Shown here: positions 33,315 through 40,942 of the stretch, piece after piece
Layout: each line of letters starts with the position of its first letter
Numbering within the stretch: position 1 is the first letter of the stretch
Source of the DNA: Clostridium sp.
GTDB lineage: Bacteria; Bacillota_A; Clostridia; Lachnospirales; Lachnospiraceae
Direction: 5' to 3'
DNA: 47,950 nucleotides
Assembly (NCBI GenBank): GCA_023666975.1
Contig: JAMPAW010000012.1
Coordinates: 1 to 47,950 of the forward strand
Position numbers and translations under genes: made by a program
The notes under the pieces: generated by a model
What the model saw: the letters and a program-made list of their open reading frames with translations, nothing else
What the model was told of the DNA's origin: nothing
The model's database searches: none

Positions 33315-33911
33315 ATGTTGTATATAGTGACGGGCGGAAGCGGGAGTGGAAAATCGGAGTTTGCGGAAAATCTTGCCGTTGATTGGTTTCAAAGGCACAG
33401 TGTGAAAAGGAAGCTGCCGGGGTATGAGAAGGACGCCGATACCGGTAAAGAAAGAGCGGCAGGCAGACTGTTCTATATCGCTACGATGTCTTCGGCGGAT
33501 GCGGAGAGCATAAGCCGGATAGAGCGGCACAGGGAACAGCGCAAAGGAAAGGGATTTACCACGGTAGAGTGTGCCGTCGGGTTAGCGCAGATGAGAGCCG
33601 GAAGCGGTGATGTACTTCTTTTGGAGGATTTATCCAATCTATTGGCAAACGAGATGTATTCATCAAGCGGGAGCATAGAGCATATCGGGGCTGAACAGGC
33701 GATTCTTTTGCCGATTCTCCGGTTGGAAAAGACGGTATCCTGTGTTATCATTGTGACGAATGAAATCTTTTCAGAAGGCATGGAGTATGATGAGGAAACC
33801 TGCAGATATCTTAGCACACTGGGTATGCTGAATTGCAGGCTTGCGCAAATGGCCGACGGTGTAGTGGAACTGGTCTGTGGGATTCCGGTCTGGCATAAGG
33901 GGAAAAGATAG
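33315..33911 (+). CDS. cobU: Adenosylcobinamide kinase / adenosylcobinamide-phosphate guanylyltransferase
   Basis: The 198-residue enzyme phosphorylates and then GDP-activates adenosylcobinamide. The P-loop TGGSGSGKSEFAE is intact (residues 6-18), FYIATMSSADAE follows, and the guanylylated His is probably H72 in RIERHREQRKGKGFTTVE. LLEDLSNLLANEM and IIVTNEIFSEG are the later family motifs. There is an extra segment of about 20 residues before FYIATM. The gene lies between the CbiA-CobT fusion and cobS; a shorter relative is at 34737. Confidence 0.93.
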   Translation: MLYIVTGGSGSGKSEFAENLAVDWFQRHSVKRKLPGYEKDADTGKERAAGRLFYIATMSSADAESISRIERHREQRKGKGFTTVECAVGLAQMRAGSGDVLLLEDLSNLLANEMYSSSGSIEHIGAEQAILLPILRLEKTVSCVIIVTNEIFSEGMEYDEETCRYLSTLGMLNCRLAQMADGVVELVCGIPVWHKGKR

Positions 33912-33926
33912 AACAGGAGAGAGAAT

Positions 33927-34715
33927 ATGCTTAAATCATTAGTGGCGGCGTTTTCCACGTATTCCAAAATTCCGATGCCGCATATGGATTGGGACGAAGG
34001 AAATATGCGATACAGTATGTGCTGGTTTCCCGTGGTAGGCGTGGTAATCGGAGCTGCCAGTATGTTTTGTGGTTATATATTGCAAGTGTATGCGGTCAGT
34101 GAGATTTTAACATCTGTGGTACTGACGGCACTTCCGCTGGTCATCACCGGAGGGATTCATATGGACGGTTTTCTGGATACCATAGATGCCAAAAGCGCTT
34201 ACCGCTCAGCGGAAGAGCGGCTGAAGATTTTAAAGGACCCGCATATCGGAGCCTTTGCGGTTATCTACGGAATGCTTTATTTACTGTTATCCTGTGGGCT
34301 GTTTAGTGAAATGACATTCGGGCAGATTGTTTTTGTGGCAATGGGATATGTGTATTCGCGGATTTTAAGCGGTTTATCCGTTGTGATATTCGACAACGCA
34401 AAAAAAGACGGAATGCTGGCAGCGGTGAAAGATGCCTCCGACAAAAAGGTGAAGTGGATTTTGTTGGCGGAGCTTATGCTCTGCGTGGCGGCATGGCTGA
34501 TTGTTGGCGCAGCACTATGCGGGGGGCTGGGCGTGATATATTCGACTGCCTGTATAGTGGCAGGGCTGTTGTCCTTTTGTTACTATCGCCATATGGCATA
34601 TAAATGGTTTGGCGGAGTTACAGGGGATTTGGCTGGATATTTTTTACAGGTTTGTGAGCTGGTGATATTGCTGGCGGTTGTGACCGTTAAATATCTGGTT
34701 ATATTTGTTGTATAA
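33927..34715 (+). CDS. cobS: Adenosylcobinamide-GDP ribazoletransferase (cobalamin synthase)
   Basis: The 262-residue integral membrane enzyme joins adenosylcobinamide-GDP to the alpha-ribazole (phosphate) made by CobT. It shows the N-terminal FSTYSKIPMP, the Asp-rich GGIHMDGFLDTIDA at about 75-88, LKDPHIGAFAV, and GGVTGDLAGYFLQ near 229, with several hydrophobic helices between. Length is normal. GGAGAGAG precedes the ATG 15 nt after cobU. Confidence 0.95.
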   Translation: MLKSLVAAFSTYSKIPMPHMDWDEGNMRYSMCWFPVVGVVIGAASMFCGYILQVYAVSEILTSVVLTALPLVITGGIHMDGFLDTIDAKSAYRSAEERLKILKDPHIGAFAVIYGMLYLLLSCGLFSEMTFGQIVFVAMGYVYSRILSGLSVVIFDNAKKDGMLAAVKDASDKKVKWILLAELMLCVAAWLIVGAALCGGLGVIYSTACIVAGLLSFCYYRHMAYKWFGGVTGDLAGYFLQVCELVILLAVVTVKYLVIFVV

Positions 34716-34736
34716 TCGAAGGGGAGTGAGATACAT

Positions 34737-35063
34737 ATGATTCTGATAACGGGAGGGGCATATCAGGGAAAGAGAGAATATGCAGACAGTCATTTTGCAC
34801 AACAGTATAGAATTATCGACGGATATCATCTGATGGTCAGGGAACAGCTGGAATGTGGCAAGGACCCGTTTGCAGAGGCGCAAAAGCTGCTACAGGAGGA
34901 AAATCTGATTATTATCAGCGATGAAATCGGCTGTGGTCCGGTGCCGACAGAGGCGTTCCTGCGGAAGTACAGGGAGGTTGCCGGAAGAATCAACTGTTAT
35001 TTGGCGAGTGAGGCGGAACAGGTGATTCGGGTTGTCTGCGGAATAGGACAGAGGATTAAATAG
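34737..35063 (+). CDS. Shortened CobU-like protein
   Basis: The 108-residue protein resembles CobU at both ends: ILITGGAYQGKREYA at the start, and at the end ISDEIGCGPVPTEAF, RKYREVAGRINCYLA and VIRVVCGIGQRIK, which match the TNEVG...RRFRD..GRLNQ pattern of CobU. The central part of CobU with the guanylylated His is missing, and the P-loop has Arg13 where Ser/Thr should bind Mg. It is probably not a full CobU. It could be a degenerate copy, a partner for the 33315 CobU, or a cobinamide-binding regulator. AAGGGGAGTGAG precedes the ATG, and the frame is intact. Confidence 0.7.
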   Translation: MILITGGAYQGKREYADSHFAQQYRIIDGYHLMVREQLECGKDPFAEAQKLLQEENLIIISDEIGCGPVPTEAFLRKYREVAGRINCYLASEAEQVIRVVCGIGQRIK

Positions 35064-35083
35064 AGGCTTCGGAGGTGTCGGCA

Positions 35084-35740
35084 ATGTGGCTATATCTCAT
35101 TCGGCATGGTGAAACAAAGGGAAATAGGGAAAAACGATATGTGGGGAGTACGGACGAGGAGTTGACGGGCGAGGCAGTGGTAAACCTTATGGAATGTGGC
35201 CGCCGGTATGGCGGCTTGTTGTCCCGGATTGAAAAAGTAGCGGTAAGTCCGATGCGGCGGTGCAGGCAAACGGCAGATATTCTGTTTCCGGGGATTCGAC
35301 AGCAGGTGATAGAGGATTTTTGCGAATGTGATTTCGGTGAGTTTGAATATTGCAATTTTGACGAGCTGGCAGGCAATGCCGCCTATCAGCAATTTATTGA
35401 CAGCTACGGGAAATGCGGCTTTCCCGGCGGAGAGGACAGAACAGCTTTTCAAAGCCGTTGTGTAAACGGATTTGAAAAGCTTATGCAGACGGAGCAGCAT
35501 GACGAAGGTGATGAACGGATCACACATCTTGCACTGGTTGTGCACGGTGGTACAATCATGGCGTTGCTGGACAGATATGCGTTTCCGCACAGAGACTACT
35601 ATGACTGGCAGGCAGATAACGGTACGGGTTTTATCGTAGAGGCGGACCGGCAGACGAAAACCGGACAATGGCGGTTCAATGTTGTAGGGATATTGGATTT
35701 CATTTCAAAGGAGAAAGATTTATGCTGCGACATATTGTAA
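35084..35740 (+). CDS. cobC: Histidine phosphatase, probable alpha-ribazole phosphatase
   Basis: The 218-residue protein has the phosphoglycerate-mutase-like signature LIRHGETKGN (catalytic H8), SPMRRCRQTADI, the acid region FCECDFGEFEYCNFDEL and the second His in LVVHGGTIMALLD. In this cluster it should remove the phosphate left after CobT/CobS. The ATG at 35084 is spaced correctly from GGAGGT (35071-35076); an in-frame GTG at 35075 overlaps that site. The last residues overlap the start of cbiB by 19 nt. Confidence 0.85.
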   Translation: MWLYLIRHGETKGNREKRYVGSTDEELTGEAVVNLMECGRRYGGLLSRIEKVAVSPMRRCRQTADILFPGIRQQVIEDFCECDFGEFEYCNFDELAGNAAYQQFIDSYGKCGFPGGEDRTAFQSRCVNGFEKLMQTEQHDEGDERITHLALVVHGGTIMALLDRYAFPHRDYYDWQADNGTGFIVEADRQTKTGQWRFNVVGILDFISKEKDLCCDIL

Positions 35741-36720
35741 TGCCCGTTATCGGATTTGTATTGGATATGCTGTTGGGAGACCCGCATTTTTTATGGCATC
35801 CGGTTCAGGGGATAGGAAAACTGATTGAACAGCTGGAACGAGGACTGTTTTTTCTTCTGGGAATAGCGCCGGAGCGGGAAAGCGATAGAGGGAAGAAGAG
35901 ATTTGCAGGGAGTATACTGGTCATCGTGGTTCTGGCGGTTTCCGTTGGCGTGACGGTGCTGCTTTTGGCCGTTATGGGGAGAATTTCTCCGGCATTGGAG
36001 TTTGCGGCGGGCTGCATTATCTGTTATCAAATGCTGGCAATGAAGTCTCTGCGGGTAGAGAGCATGAACGTCTATGACAGCCTGCAGGCGGGAGATACGG
36101 GCAAAGCCAGATATGCGGTCTCGATGATTGTAGGGAGAGACACGGACAAGCTGGATAAAGAGGGAATTATCAAAGCGGCCGTGGAAACCGTGGCGGAAAA
36201 TACCTCCGACGGTGTAATTGCTCCGCTGTTTTATATGCTGCTGTTCGGCCCGGCGGGGGGAGTTTTTTATAAGGCGGTCAATACAATGGATTCCATGGTG
36301 GGATACCGGAATGACCGATATTACTATTTTGGAACAGCGGCGGCGAAGTTCGATGACATTCTGAATTTTGTGCCGGCACGGATTTCGGCGGCAGCAATGC
36401 TGGCGGCAGCATTTTTGACGGGTCTGGACGTAAAGAGTGCATGGCATATTTACCGGCGTGACCGCTATTGCCATAAGAGCCCGAATTCCGCTCAGACAGA
36501 GGCGGTCTGTGCCGGGGCGTTGAATGTACAGCTGGCGGGACCGGCTTCTTATTTTGGGGAGCAGGTGGATAAATCGGTAATCGGAGACGACAAAAGAGCG
36601 GTTGAGGCAGAGGATATCAAGAGGGCAAATTGTTTGTTGTATGTCAGCTCCACGATTGTGCTTGTATTAGGAATTTTAGCGGCAGCGGGCATTTTTTTGC
36701 TGACAGGGCATGCTTTCTGA
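35722..36720 (+). CDS. cbiB: Adenosylcobinamide-phosphate synthase
   Basis: The 332-residue membrane protein attaches aminopropanol phosphate (from CobD) to cobyric acid. It shows GFVLDMLLGDPHFLWHPVQGIG at the N-terminus (given here over two conserved blocks), VAENTSDGVIAPLFYMLLFG, KAVNTMDSMVGYRNDRY and FGTAAAKFDDILNFVPARI. Five or so hydrophobic helices are seen. AAAGGAG lies 7 nt before the ATG, inside the end of cobC. A 44-nt remnant of the repeat found at 39393-39604 begins directly after its stop codon. Confidence 0.94.
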   Translation: MLRHIVMPVIGFVLDMLLGDPHFLWHPVQGIGKLIEQLERGLFFLLGIAPERESDRGKKRFAGSILVIVVLAVSVGVTVLLLAVMGRISPALEFAAGCIICYQMLAMKSLRVESMNVYDSLQAGDTGKARYAVSMIVGRDTDKLDKEGIIKAAVETVAENTSDGVIAPLFYMLLFGPAGGVFYKAVNTMDSMVGYRNDRYYYFGTAAAKFDDILNFVPARISAAAMLAAAFLTGLDVKSAWHIYRRDRYCHKSPNSAQTEAVCAGALNVQLAGPASYFGEQVDKSVIGDDKRAVEAEDIKRANCLLYVSSTIVLVLGILAAAGIFLLTGHAF

Positions 36721-36764
36721 ATTGTACAACGGACACCTTGAAAAGCATGAGTTTCGCAATTGCC
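36721..36764 (-). repeat. Partial copy of the 39393-39604 palindromic element
   Basis: These 44 nt (ATTGTACAAC ... GTTTCGCAATTGCC) match, with about four or five mismatches, the reverse complement of the left end of the element at 39393-39440. They begin on the base after the cbiB stop and lie between cbiB and cobD. Only one arm is present, so this is an end fragment or the scar of an excised copy. Confidence 0.8.
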
Positions 36765-36797
36765 GATAAGACGGCTTCGGAAAAGGGGAGAAGTAAC

Positions 36798-37841
36798 ATG
36801 ATGGTTCAACATGGCGGTGATATATACCGCAACGAAATTGATTTGGATTTTTCTGTCAACATCAATCCGCTGGGGATGCCGGAATGTGGCCGCGAAGCGG
36901 TTGGCAATGCCCTTTTTCGGATTGGTCAATATCCGGATATCCGGGGCAGGCAGCTTTGTCGTGCAATTGCTCATGCGGAGGGGGTTGGCGAGGAATGTGT
37001 CTTTGTCGGAAATGGGGCGGCAGAGTTGATTTACGGATTGTGCTATGGGATAAAACCGAAGAGGGCATTGACGCTGGCACCGACATTCTCAGAATATGAG
37101 CAGGCAGTGACAGCAGCGGGTGGAAATATCGAATTTGCCTATCTCAGAGAGCAGGACGGTTTTGCGGTAAAAGATTTTCATTTTACAAGGAGGGATTTAG
37201 ACATGATATTTCTGTGCAATCCCAACAACCCTACCGGTGCCGTGCTCGAAAAGGAACGGCTGGCAGATATTGCCGCTCAGTGTGAAGAAAGGGGAATCTG
37301 GCTGTGTGTTGACGAGTGCTTTCTCCCCTTTTTAGCGGAAGAGGATTATACGATGAAGAGGGAAATAAAGCGTTTTCCGCATTTGGTGGTTTTGCGGGCA
37401 TTTACTAAAGTGTACGGTATGCCGGGGCTGCGGCTGGGTTATGTACTGACGGCAAATCCGGAAGTGCTGGCGGGATTGGAAAAATGTCTGCCACCGTGGA
37501 ATACCTCCGTCATTGCGCAGGCAGCGGGTCTGGCTGTGCTGGAGGATAGGAATTTTTTGGAGACGACAAGAGATGTCGTGCGGCAGGAGTCGGAATATCT
37601 GCTTGGTGAGCTCGGCAGCGGACTGGCAAAGCGGGTATATACGCCGACAGCAAATTTCATTTTCTTTTCCAGTGAACGGGATTTGTATAGGGATTTATTG
37701 GGACAGCGGGTGTTAATCCGGGATTGCCGCAATTTCCGGGGACTTCATGCGGGTTATTTCCGAATTGCCGTGCGCAGCCACAGAGAAAACGAAGAATTGA
37801 TCCGGCGCTGGCGGAGCTTATACGAGGAAGGGAGAGCATAA
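36798..37841 (+). CDS. cobD: L-threonine-O-3-phosphate decarboxylase
   Basis: The 347-residue PLP enzyme makes (R)-1-aminopropan-2-yl phosphate for CbiB. It shows DFSVNINPLGMP, FVGNGAAELIYGLC, LCNPNNPTGAVL, CVDECFLPFL and the PLP lysine K204 in RAFTKVYGMPGLRLGY, as in the histidinol-phosphate-aminotransferase-like CobD group. It has no fused Cys-rich domain; a free one is encoded at 15786. Two adjacent ATGs (36798, 36801) follow AAGGGGAG. Its stop TAA shares a base with the cbiP ATG. Confidence 0.93.
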   Translation: MMVQHGGDIYRNEIDLDFSVNINPLGMPECGREAVGNALFRIGQYPDIRGRQLCRAIAHAEGVGEECVFVGNGAAELIYGLCYGIKPKRALTLAPTFSEYEQAVTAAGGNIEFAYLREQDGFAVKDFHFTRRDLDMIFLCNPNNPTGAVLEKERLADIAAQCEERGIWLCVDECFLPFLAEEDYTMKREIKRFPHLVVLRAFTKVYGMPGLRLGYVLTANPEVLAGLEKCLPPWNTSVIAQAAGLAVLEDRNFLETTRDVVRQESEYLLGELGSGLAKRVYTPTANFIFFSSERDLYRDLLGQRVLIRDCRNFRGLHAGYFRIAVRSHRENEELIRRWRSLYEEGRA

Positions 37842-39382
37842 TGGCGAAGGTGATTATGATACAGGGGACGATGTCAAATGTTGGTAAAAGTTTTATCACA
37901 GCGGGGCTTTGCAGGATATTCAGGCAGGACGGCTATCGCGTGGCACCCTTTAAATCACAGAATATGGCATTGAATTCCTTTGTGACAAAGGAAAATCTGG
38001 AAATCGGACGGGCTCAGGCCATGCAGGCGGAGGCGGCAGGCGTGGAGCCTGTGGTGGCAATGAACCCGATTTTGTTGAAGCCTACGTCTGATATGGGTTC
38101 ACAGGTGATTGTGAACGGCGAGGTTGTGGGAAATATGCAGGCCGTGGATTATTTTAAGAAAAAGAAGGAGTATCTCCCCGTTATCCGGCAGGCATATGAT
38201 ATTCTTGACCGGCAGTATGAGGTCATTGTCGTTGAGGGAGCCGGAAGTCCGGCGGAAATCAATCTCAAGCAGGACGATATTGTCAATATGGGAGTGGCCA
38301 GAATGCTTAATGCTCCCGTGATATTGGTGGGGGACATTGACCGTGGAGGGGTTTTTGCTCAGCTTATTGGTACGGTAATGCTGTTAGAACGCAGGGAGCA
38401 GGAAATGGTTCGTGGTCTGCTGATCAATAAATTTCGCGGGGACAGGAGCATACTGGAGCCGGGAATTGCCATGCTTGAGCAGCGCTGTAACAAGAAAGTG
38501 CTGGGGGTGATTCCCTTTGAAAAGCTGGATATTGAGGAGGAAGACTCTCTGGCGGACAGCCTGAACCGGACTGACCGTAATCGGATAATCGATGTGGCGG
38601 TTATCCGTTTCCCGAAAATATCTAATTTTACGGATTTTCAGGCTTTGGGAATGGAGGACTGCCTGTCCGTGAGATATGTGGAAAATCTGTCGCAGCTGGG
38701 GGCACCAGATGTCGTTATCCTGCCGGGAACCAAAAATACCATTCAGGATTTGCAGTGGTTTAGAAAAAGCGGACTGGAAACGGTGGTTGGCCGGTTTGCC
38801 CGTGAAGACAGGGCGGTTGTGGCCGGGATTTGCGGAGGCTATCAGATGCTTGGAACCAGTATTGTAGATAACTGTTGTGCCGAAGGCGGCGGAACGATAC
38901 GGGGAATGGGACTTCTGCCGGTAAAAACATATTTTGAGCCGGAAAAAACCCGAACAAGGGTGACAGGGAGGATTCCGCAGTTGACAGGCTGCATGGAAGA
39001 GATATCGGGCAAAACAATTACCGGATATGAAATTCATATGGGAAAAACTTATGCAGACCAGCCGGCTGATCGTGTGGACAGCGGGTGCCCGGCAAAGATG
39101 CTTAAACTGGAAAAGGAATCCGGTGACGATTTGTGCGACGGCTGTTTTTGCGGGAATGTTATGGGAAGTTACCTTCATGGTCTCTTTGACGCAGACGAGT
39201 TTCGGAAGGCCTTTGTGAGCCTGCTTTGCAGGCGGAAGGGACTGGAAAAGGAGCAGGGGGAGCAGTTGACATTTCAACAATATAAGCAGCTGCAGTATGA
39301 TAAATTGGCGGATATGCTGCGGAGAAATGCTGACATGGCGCAGATTTATGACATTATGGGGCTTTCGCAATTGTCTAATTAG
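37841..39382 (+). CDS. cbiP: Cobyric acid synthase
   Basis: The 513-residue amidotransferase amidates side chains b, d, e and g using glutamine and ATP. N-terminal IMIQGTMSNVGKSFITAGLCR is its P-loop-like motif (two blocks), followed by PFKSQNMALNSF, GRAQAMQAEAAG and VVEGAGSPAEINL. The C-terminal glutaminase domain has LPGTKNTIQDL, the nucleophile C331 in GICGGYQMLG, and a C-terminal His in GSYLHGLFD. The start codon overlaps the cobD stop by one base. A 212-nt repeat element separates it from cbiC. Confidence 0.96.
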   Translation: MAKVIMIQGTMSNVGKSFITAGLCRIFRQDGYRVAPFKSQNMALNSFVTKENLEIGRAQAMQAEAAGVEPVVAMNPILLKPTSDMGSQVIVNGEVVGNMQAVDYFKKKKEYLPVIRQAYDILDRQYEVIVVEGAGSPAEINLKQDDIVNMGVARMLNAPVILVGDIDRGGVFAQLIGTVMLLERREQEMVRGLLINKFRGDRSILEPGIAMLEQRCNKKVLGVIPFEKLDIEEEDSLADSLNRTDRNRIIDVAVIRFPKISNFTDFQALGMEDCLSVRYVENLSQLGAPDVVILPGTKNTIQDLQWFRKSGLETVVGRFAREDRAVVAGICGGYQMLGTSIVDNCCAEGGGTIRGMGLLPVKTYFEPEKTRTRVTGRIPQLTGCMEEISGKTITGYEIHMGKTYADQPADRVDSGCPAKMLKLEKESGDDLCDGCFCGNVMGSYLHGLFDADEFRKAFVSLLCRRKGLEKEQGEQLTFQQYKQLQYDKLADMLRRNADMAQIYDIMGLSQLSN

Positions 39383-39392
39383 AAGGTCAATC

Positions 39393-39604
39393 TAGGTAAT
39401 TGCGAAACTCATGTTTTTCAAGGCACCCGTTGTACAATATAGACGAATCGCAACTGGGCACGCTTGCGCTATGTGTCGCTCGTAACGGTACATAAGGTGC
39501 TAAAATACAGCACCTGAGTACCGACGGCTCCCCAATACCCTGTTTGCGATATTGTCTATATTGCACAACTAGTTTTTGGAAAGTGGGAGTTTCGCAATTA
39601 CCTA
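39393..39604. mobile_element. MITE-like palindromic element between cbiP and cbiC
   Basis: The outer 18 nt are perfect inverted repeats (TAGGTAATTGCGAAACTC at 39393-39410 and its complement at 39587-39604). Similarity continues inward for about 60 nt (a shared CAATATAGAC and TCGCAA). The centre is a nested hairpin: CGGTAC, AGGTGCT, loop, AGCACCT, GTACCG. AGAAGGTCA occurs at 39381-39389 and at 39605-39613 and could be a target-site duplication, though three bases separate the left copy from the repeat end. It encodes no protein. A partial copy is at 36721-36764. Confidence 0.8.
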
Positions 39605-39634
39605 AGAAGGTCAGTCATATTAAAGGAGAGAAAA

Positions 39635-40279
39635 ATGAGTGAATACGATAGACATATATTTGAAAATGTGCTTCCGGAGGATATTGAGCGGCGCAGCTTT
39701 GAAATCATTGAAGCGGAGCTGGGAGATGTTCTGCTTGACCCTGAACAGGCACCGATTATTAAGCGTGTTATACATACCTCGGCCGATTTTGATTATCTGC
39801 AAAATCTGTGCTTTGCGGAAAATGTGATACCGGTTATGAAAAAAGCGCTGAGTAACGGGGCATGTATTGTGACGGATACGCAGATGGCGAGAGCGGGGAT
39901 TAATAAAAAGCGGCTTGCACGATACGGCGGTGAAGTTTTCTGTTTTATGGCAGATGAAGATGTGGCATGGCAGGCCCAAAACCGGGGGACAACAAGGGCT
40001 GCCGTCAGCATGGATAAGGCGGCCGGACTGCAGCGGCCATTAATTTTTGCTATTGGCAATGCACCTACGGCACTGATTCGCCTGCATGAGCTGATTACAA
40101 AGGGGAGCTTGCAGCCGATAGGGATAATCGGTGTACCTGTGGGATTTGTCAATGTAGTTGAGGCCAAAGAGCTGATTATGGAGGCGGGGGTACCGTTTAT
40201 CGTTGCAAGGGGAAGAAAAGGGGGAAGCAATGTGGCAGCGGCGATTTGCAATGCGTTGCTTTATTCGCTGGGAGAGTAA
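39635..40279 (+). CDS. cbiC: Cobalt-precorrin-8 methylmutase
   Basis: The 214-residue enzyme moves a methyl group from C11 to C12 to form cobyrinate. It contains the catalytic His, H47, in KRVIHTSADFDY, CIVTDTQMARAGIN, IFAIGNAPTALIRL and GVPVGFVNVVEAKE, all conserved in CbiC/CobH. AAAGGAGAG precedes the ATG. It is the last recognisable cobalamin gene and is cut off from cbiP by the palindromic element. No promoter is obvious in between, so it probably depends on read-through. Confidence 0.95.
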   Translation: MSEYDRHIFENVLPEDIERRSFEIIEAELGDVLLDPEQAPIIKRVIHTSADFDYLQNLCFAENVIPVMKKALSNGACIVTDTQMARAGINKKRLARYGGEVFCFMADEDVAWQAQNRGTTRAAVSMDKAAGLQRPLIFAIGNAPTALIRLHELITKGSLQPIGIIGVPVGFVNVVEAKELIMEAGVPFIVARGRKGGSNVAAAICNALLYSLGE

Positions 40280-40401
40280 AAATACAGGAAACTTGAAATA
40301 CAAAGGACTTGAAAGTTTCGGTATAAAAATGTAGAATGGAGGGCAGAAACGACAGGCGTAAAGACAATTTTGCAATGGTGAAATGATACAGGAGGGAAAA
40401 T

Positions 40402-40932
40402 ATGGAACCGGTTAAGCGTTTAAAACGGGAATTACGTGCGGAAGGCACGGTGATCAGCCTTTATAAGGATACGGTAGAAGTAAATGGGAATATTGCAGAG
40501 TGGGATTATATCCACCATGACGGTGCGGCTGCAGTGGTGGCCGTGAATGATGACGGGAAGCTGCTTATGGTACGTCAATATCGAAATGCGTTGGACCGCT
40601 TCACGCTGGAGCTTCCGGCAGGTAAACTTGATGACCCGAAAGAACCTACCCTGGAGTGTGCCAAAAGAGAATTGGAGGAGGAGACGGGCTATTATTGTGA
40701 AAATATGGAGTATTTACTGACGGTCAATACAACAGTGGCCTTTTGTAATGAGAAAATTGATTTATACCTTGCCAGGGATTTGAAAAAGACGGCACAGCAC
40801 TTGGACCCGGACGAGGAAATTAATGTAGAAGTTTGGGATGTCAGGGATTTACAGCAGTTGATTTATCAGGGCAAGATGACTGACAGTAAAACAATTGCCG
40901 GCATTATGACCTATGCGGCGAAATATTTATAG
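40402..40932 (+). CDS. Nudix hydrolase, ADP-ribose pyrophosphatase type
   Basis: The 176-residue protein carries a Nudix box: GKLDDPKEPTLECAKRELEE followed by ETGY, with the REXXEE core that binds metal. The N-terminal beta-strands (HDGAAAVVAVNDDGKLLMVRQ) and the LPAGK segment are typical of the ADP-sugar/ADP-ribose subgroup (NudF-like). The 122-nt gap after cbiC shows a GAAACTT/AAGTTTC inverted repeat but no convincing promoter. AGGAGGG precedes the ATG, and the EcfA gene starts 11 nt after its stop. Confidence 0.88.
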   Translation: MEPVKRLKRELRAEGTVISLYKDTVEVNGNIAEWDYIHHDGAAAVVAVNDDGKLLMVRQYRNALDRFTLELPAGKLDDPKEPTLECAKRELEEETGYYCENMEYLLTVNTTVAFCNEKIDLYLARDLKKTAQHLDPDEEINVEVWDVRDLQQLIYQGKMTDSKTIAGIMTYAAKYL

Positions 40933-40942
40933 GGAAAAAGCA

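Noticed and set aside
38384..39370. Long minus-strand frame (328 codons) opposite cbiP, and similar ones at 9686-10546 and 35791-36474
   Set aside because: They lie fully opposite well-recognised genes, lack ribosome sites and have no recognisable domain; they are shadows of GC-rich codons on the other strand.
40280..40401. Promoter for the Nudix-ecf genes
   Set aside because: TTGAAA and TATAAA are present, but the spacers are 7 or 23 nt, outside the usual range.
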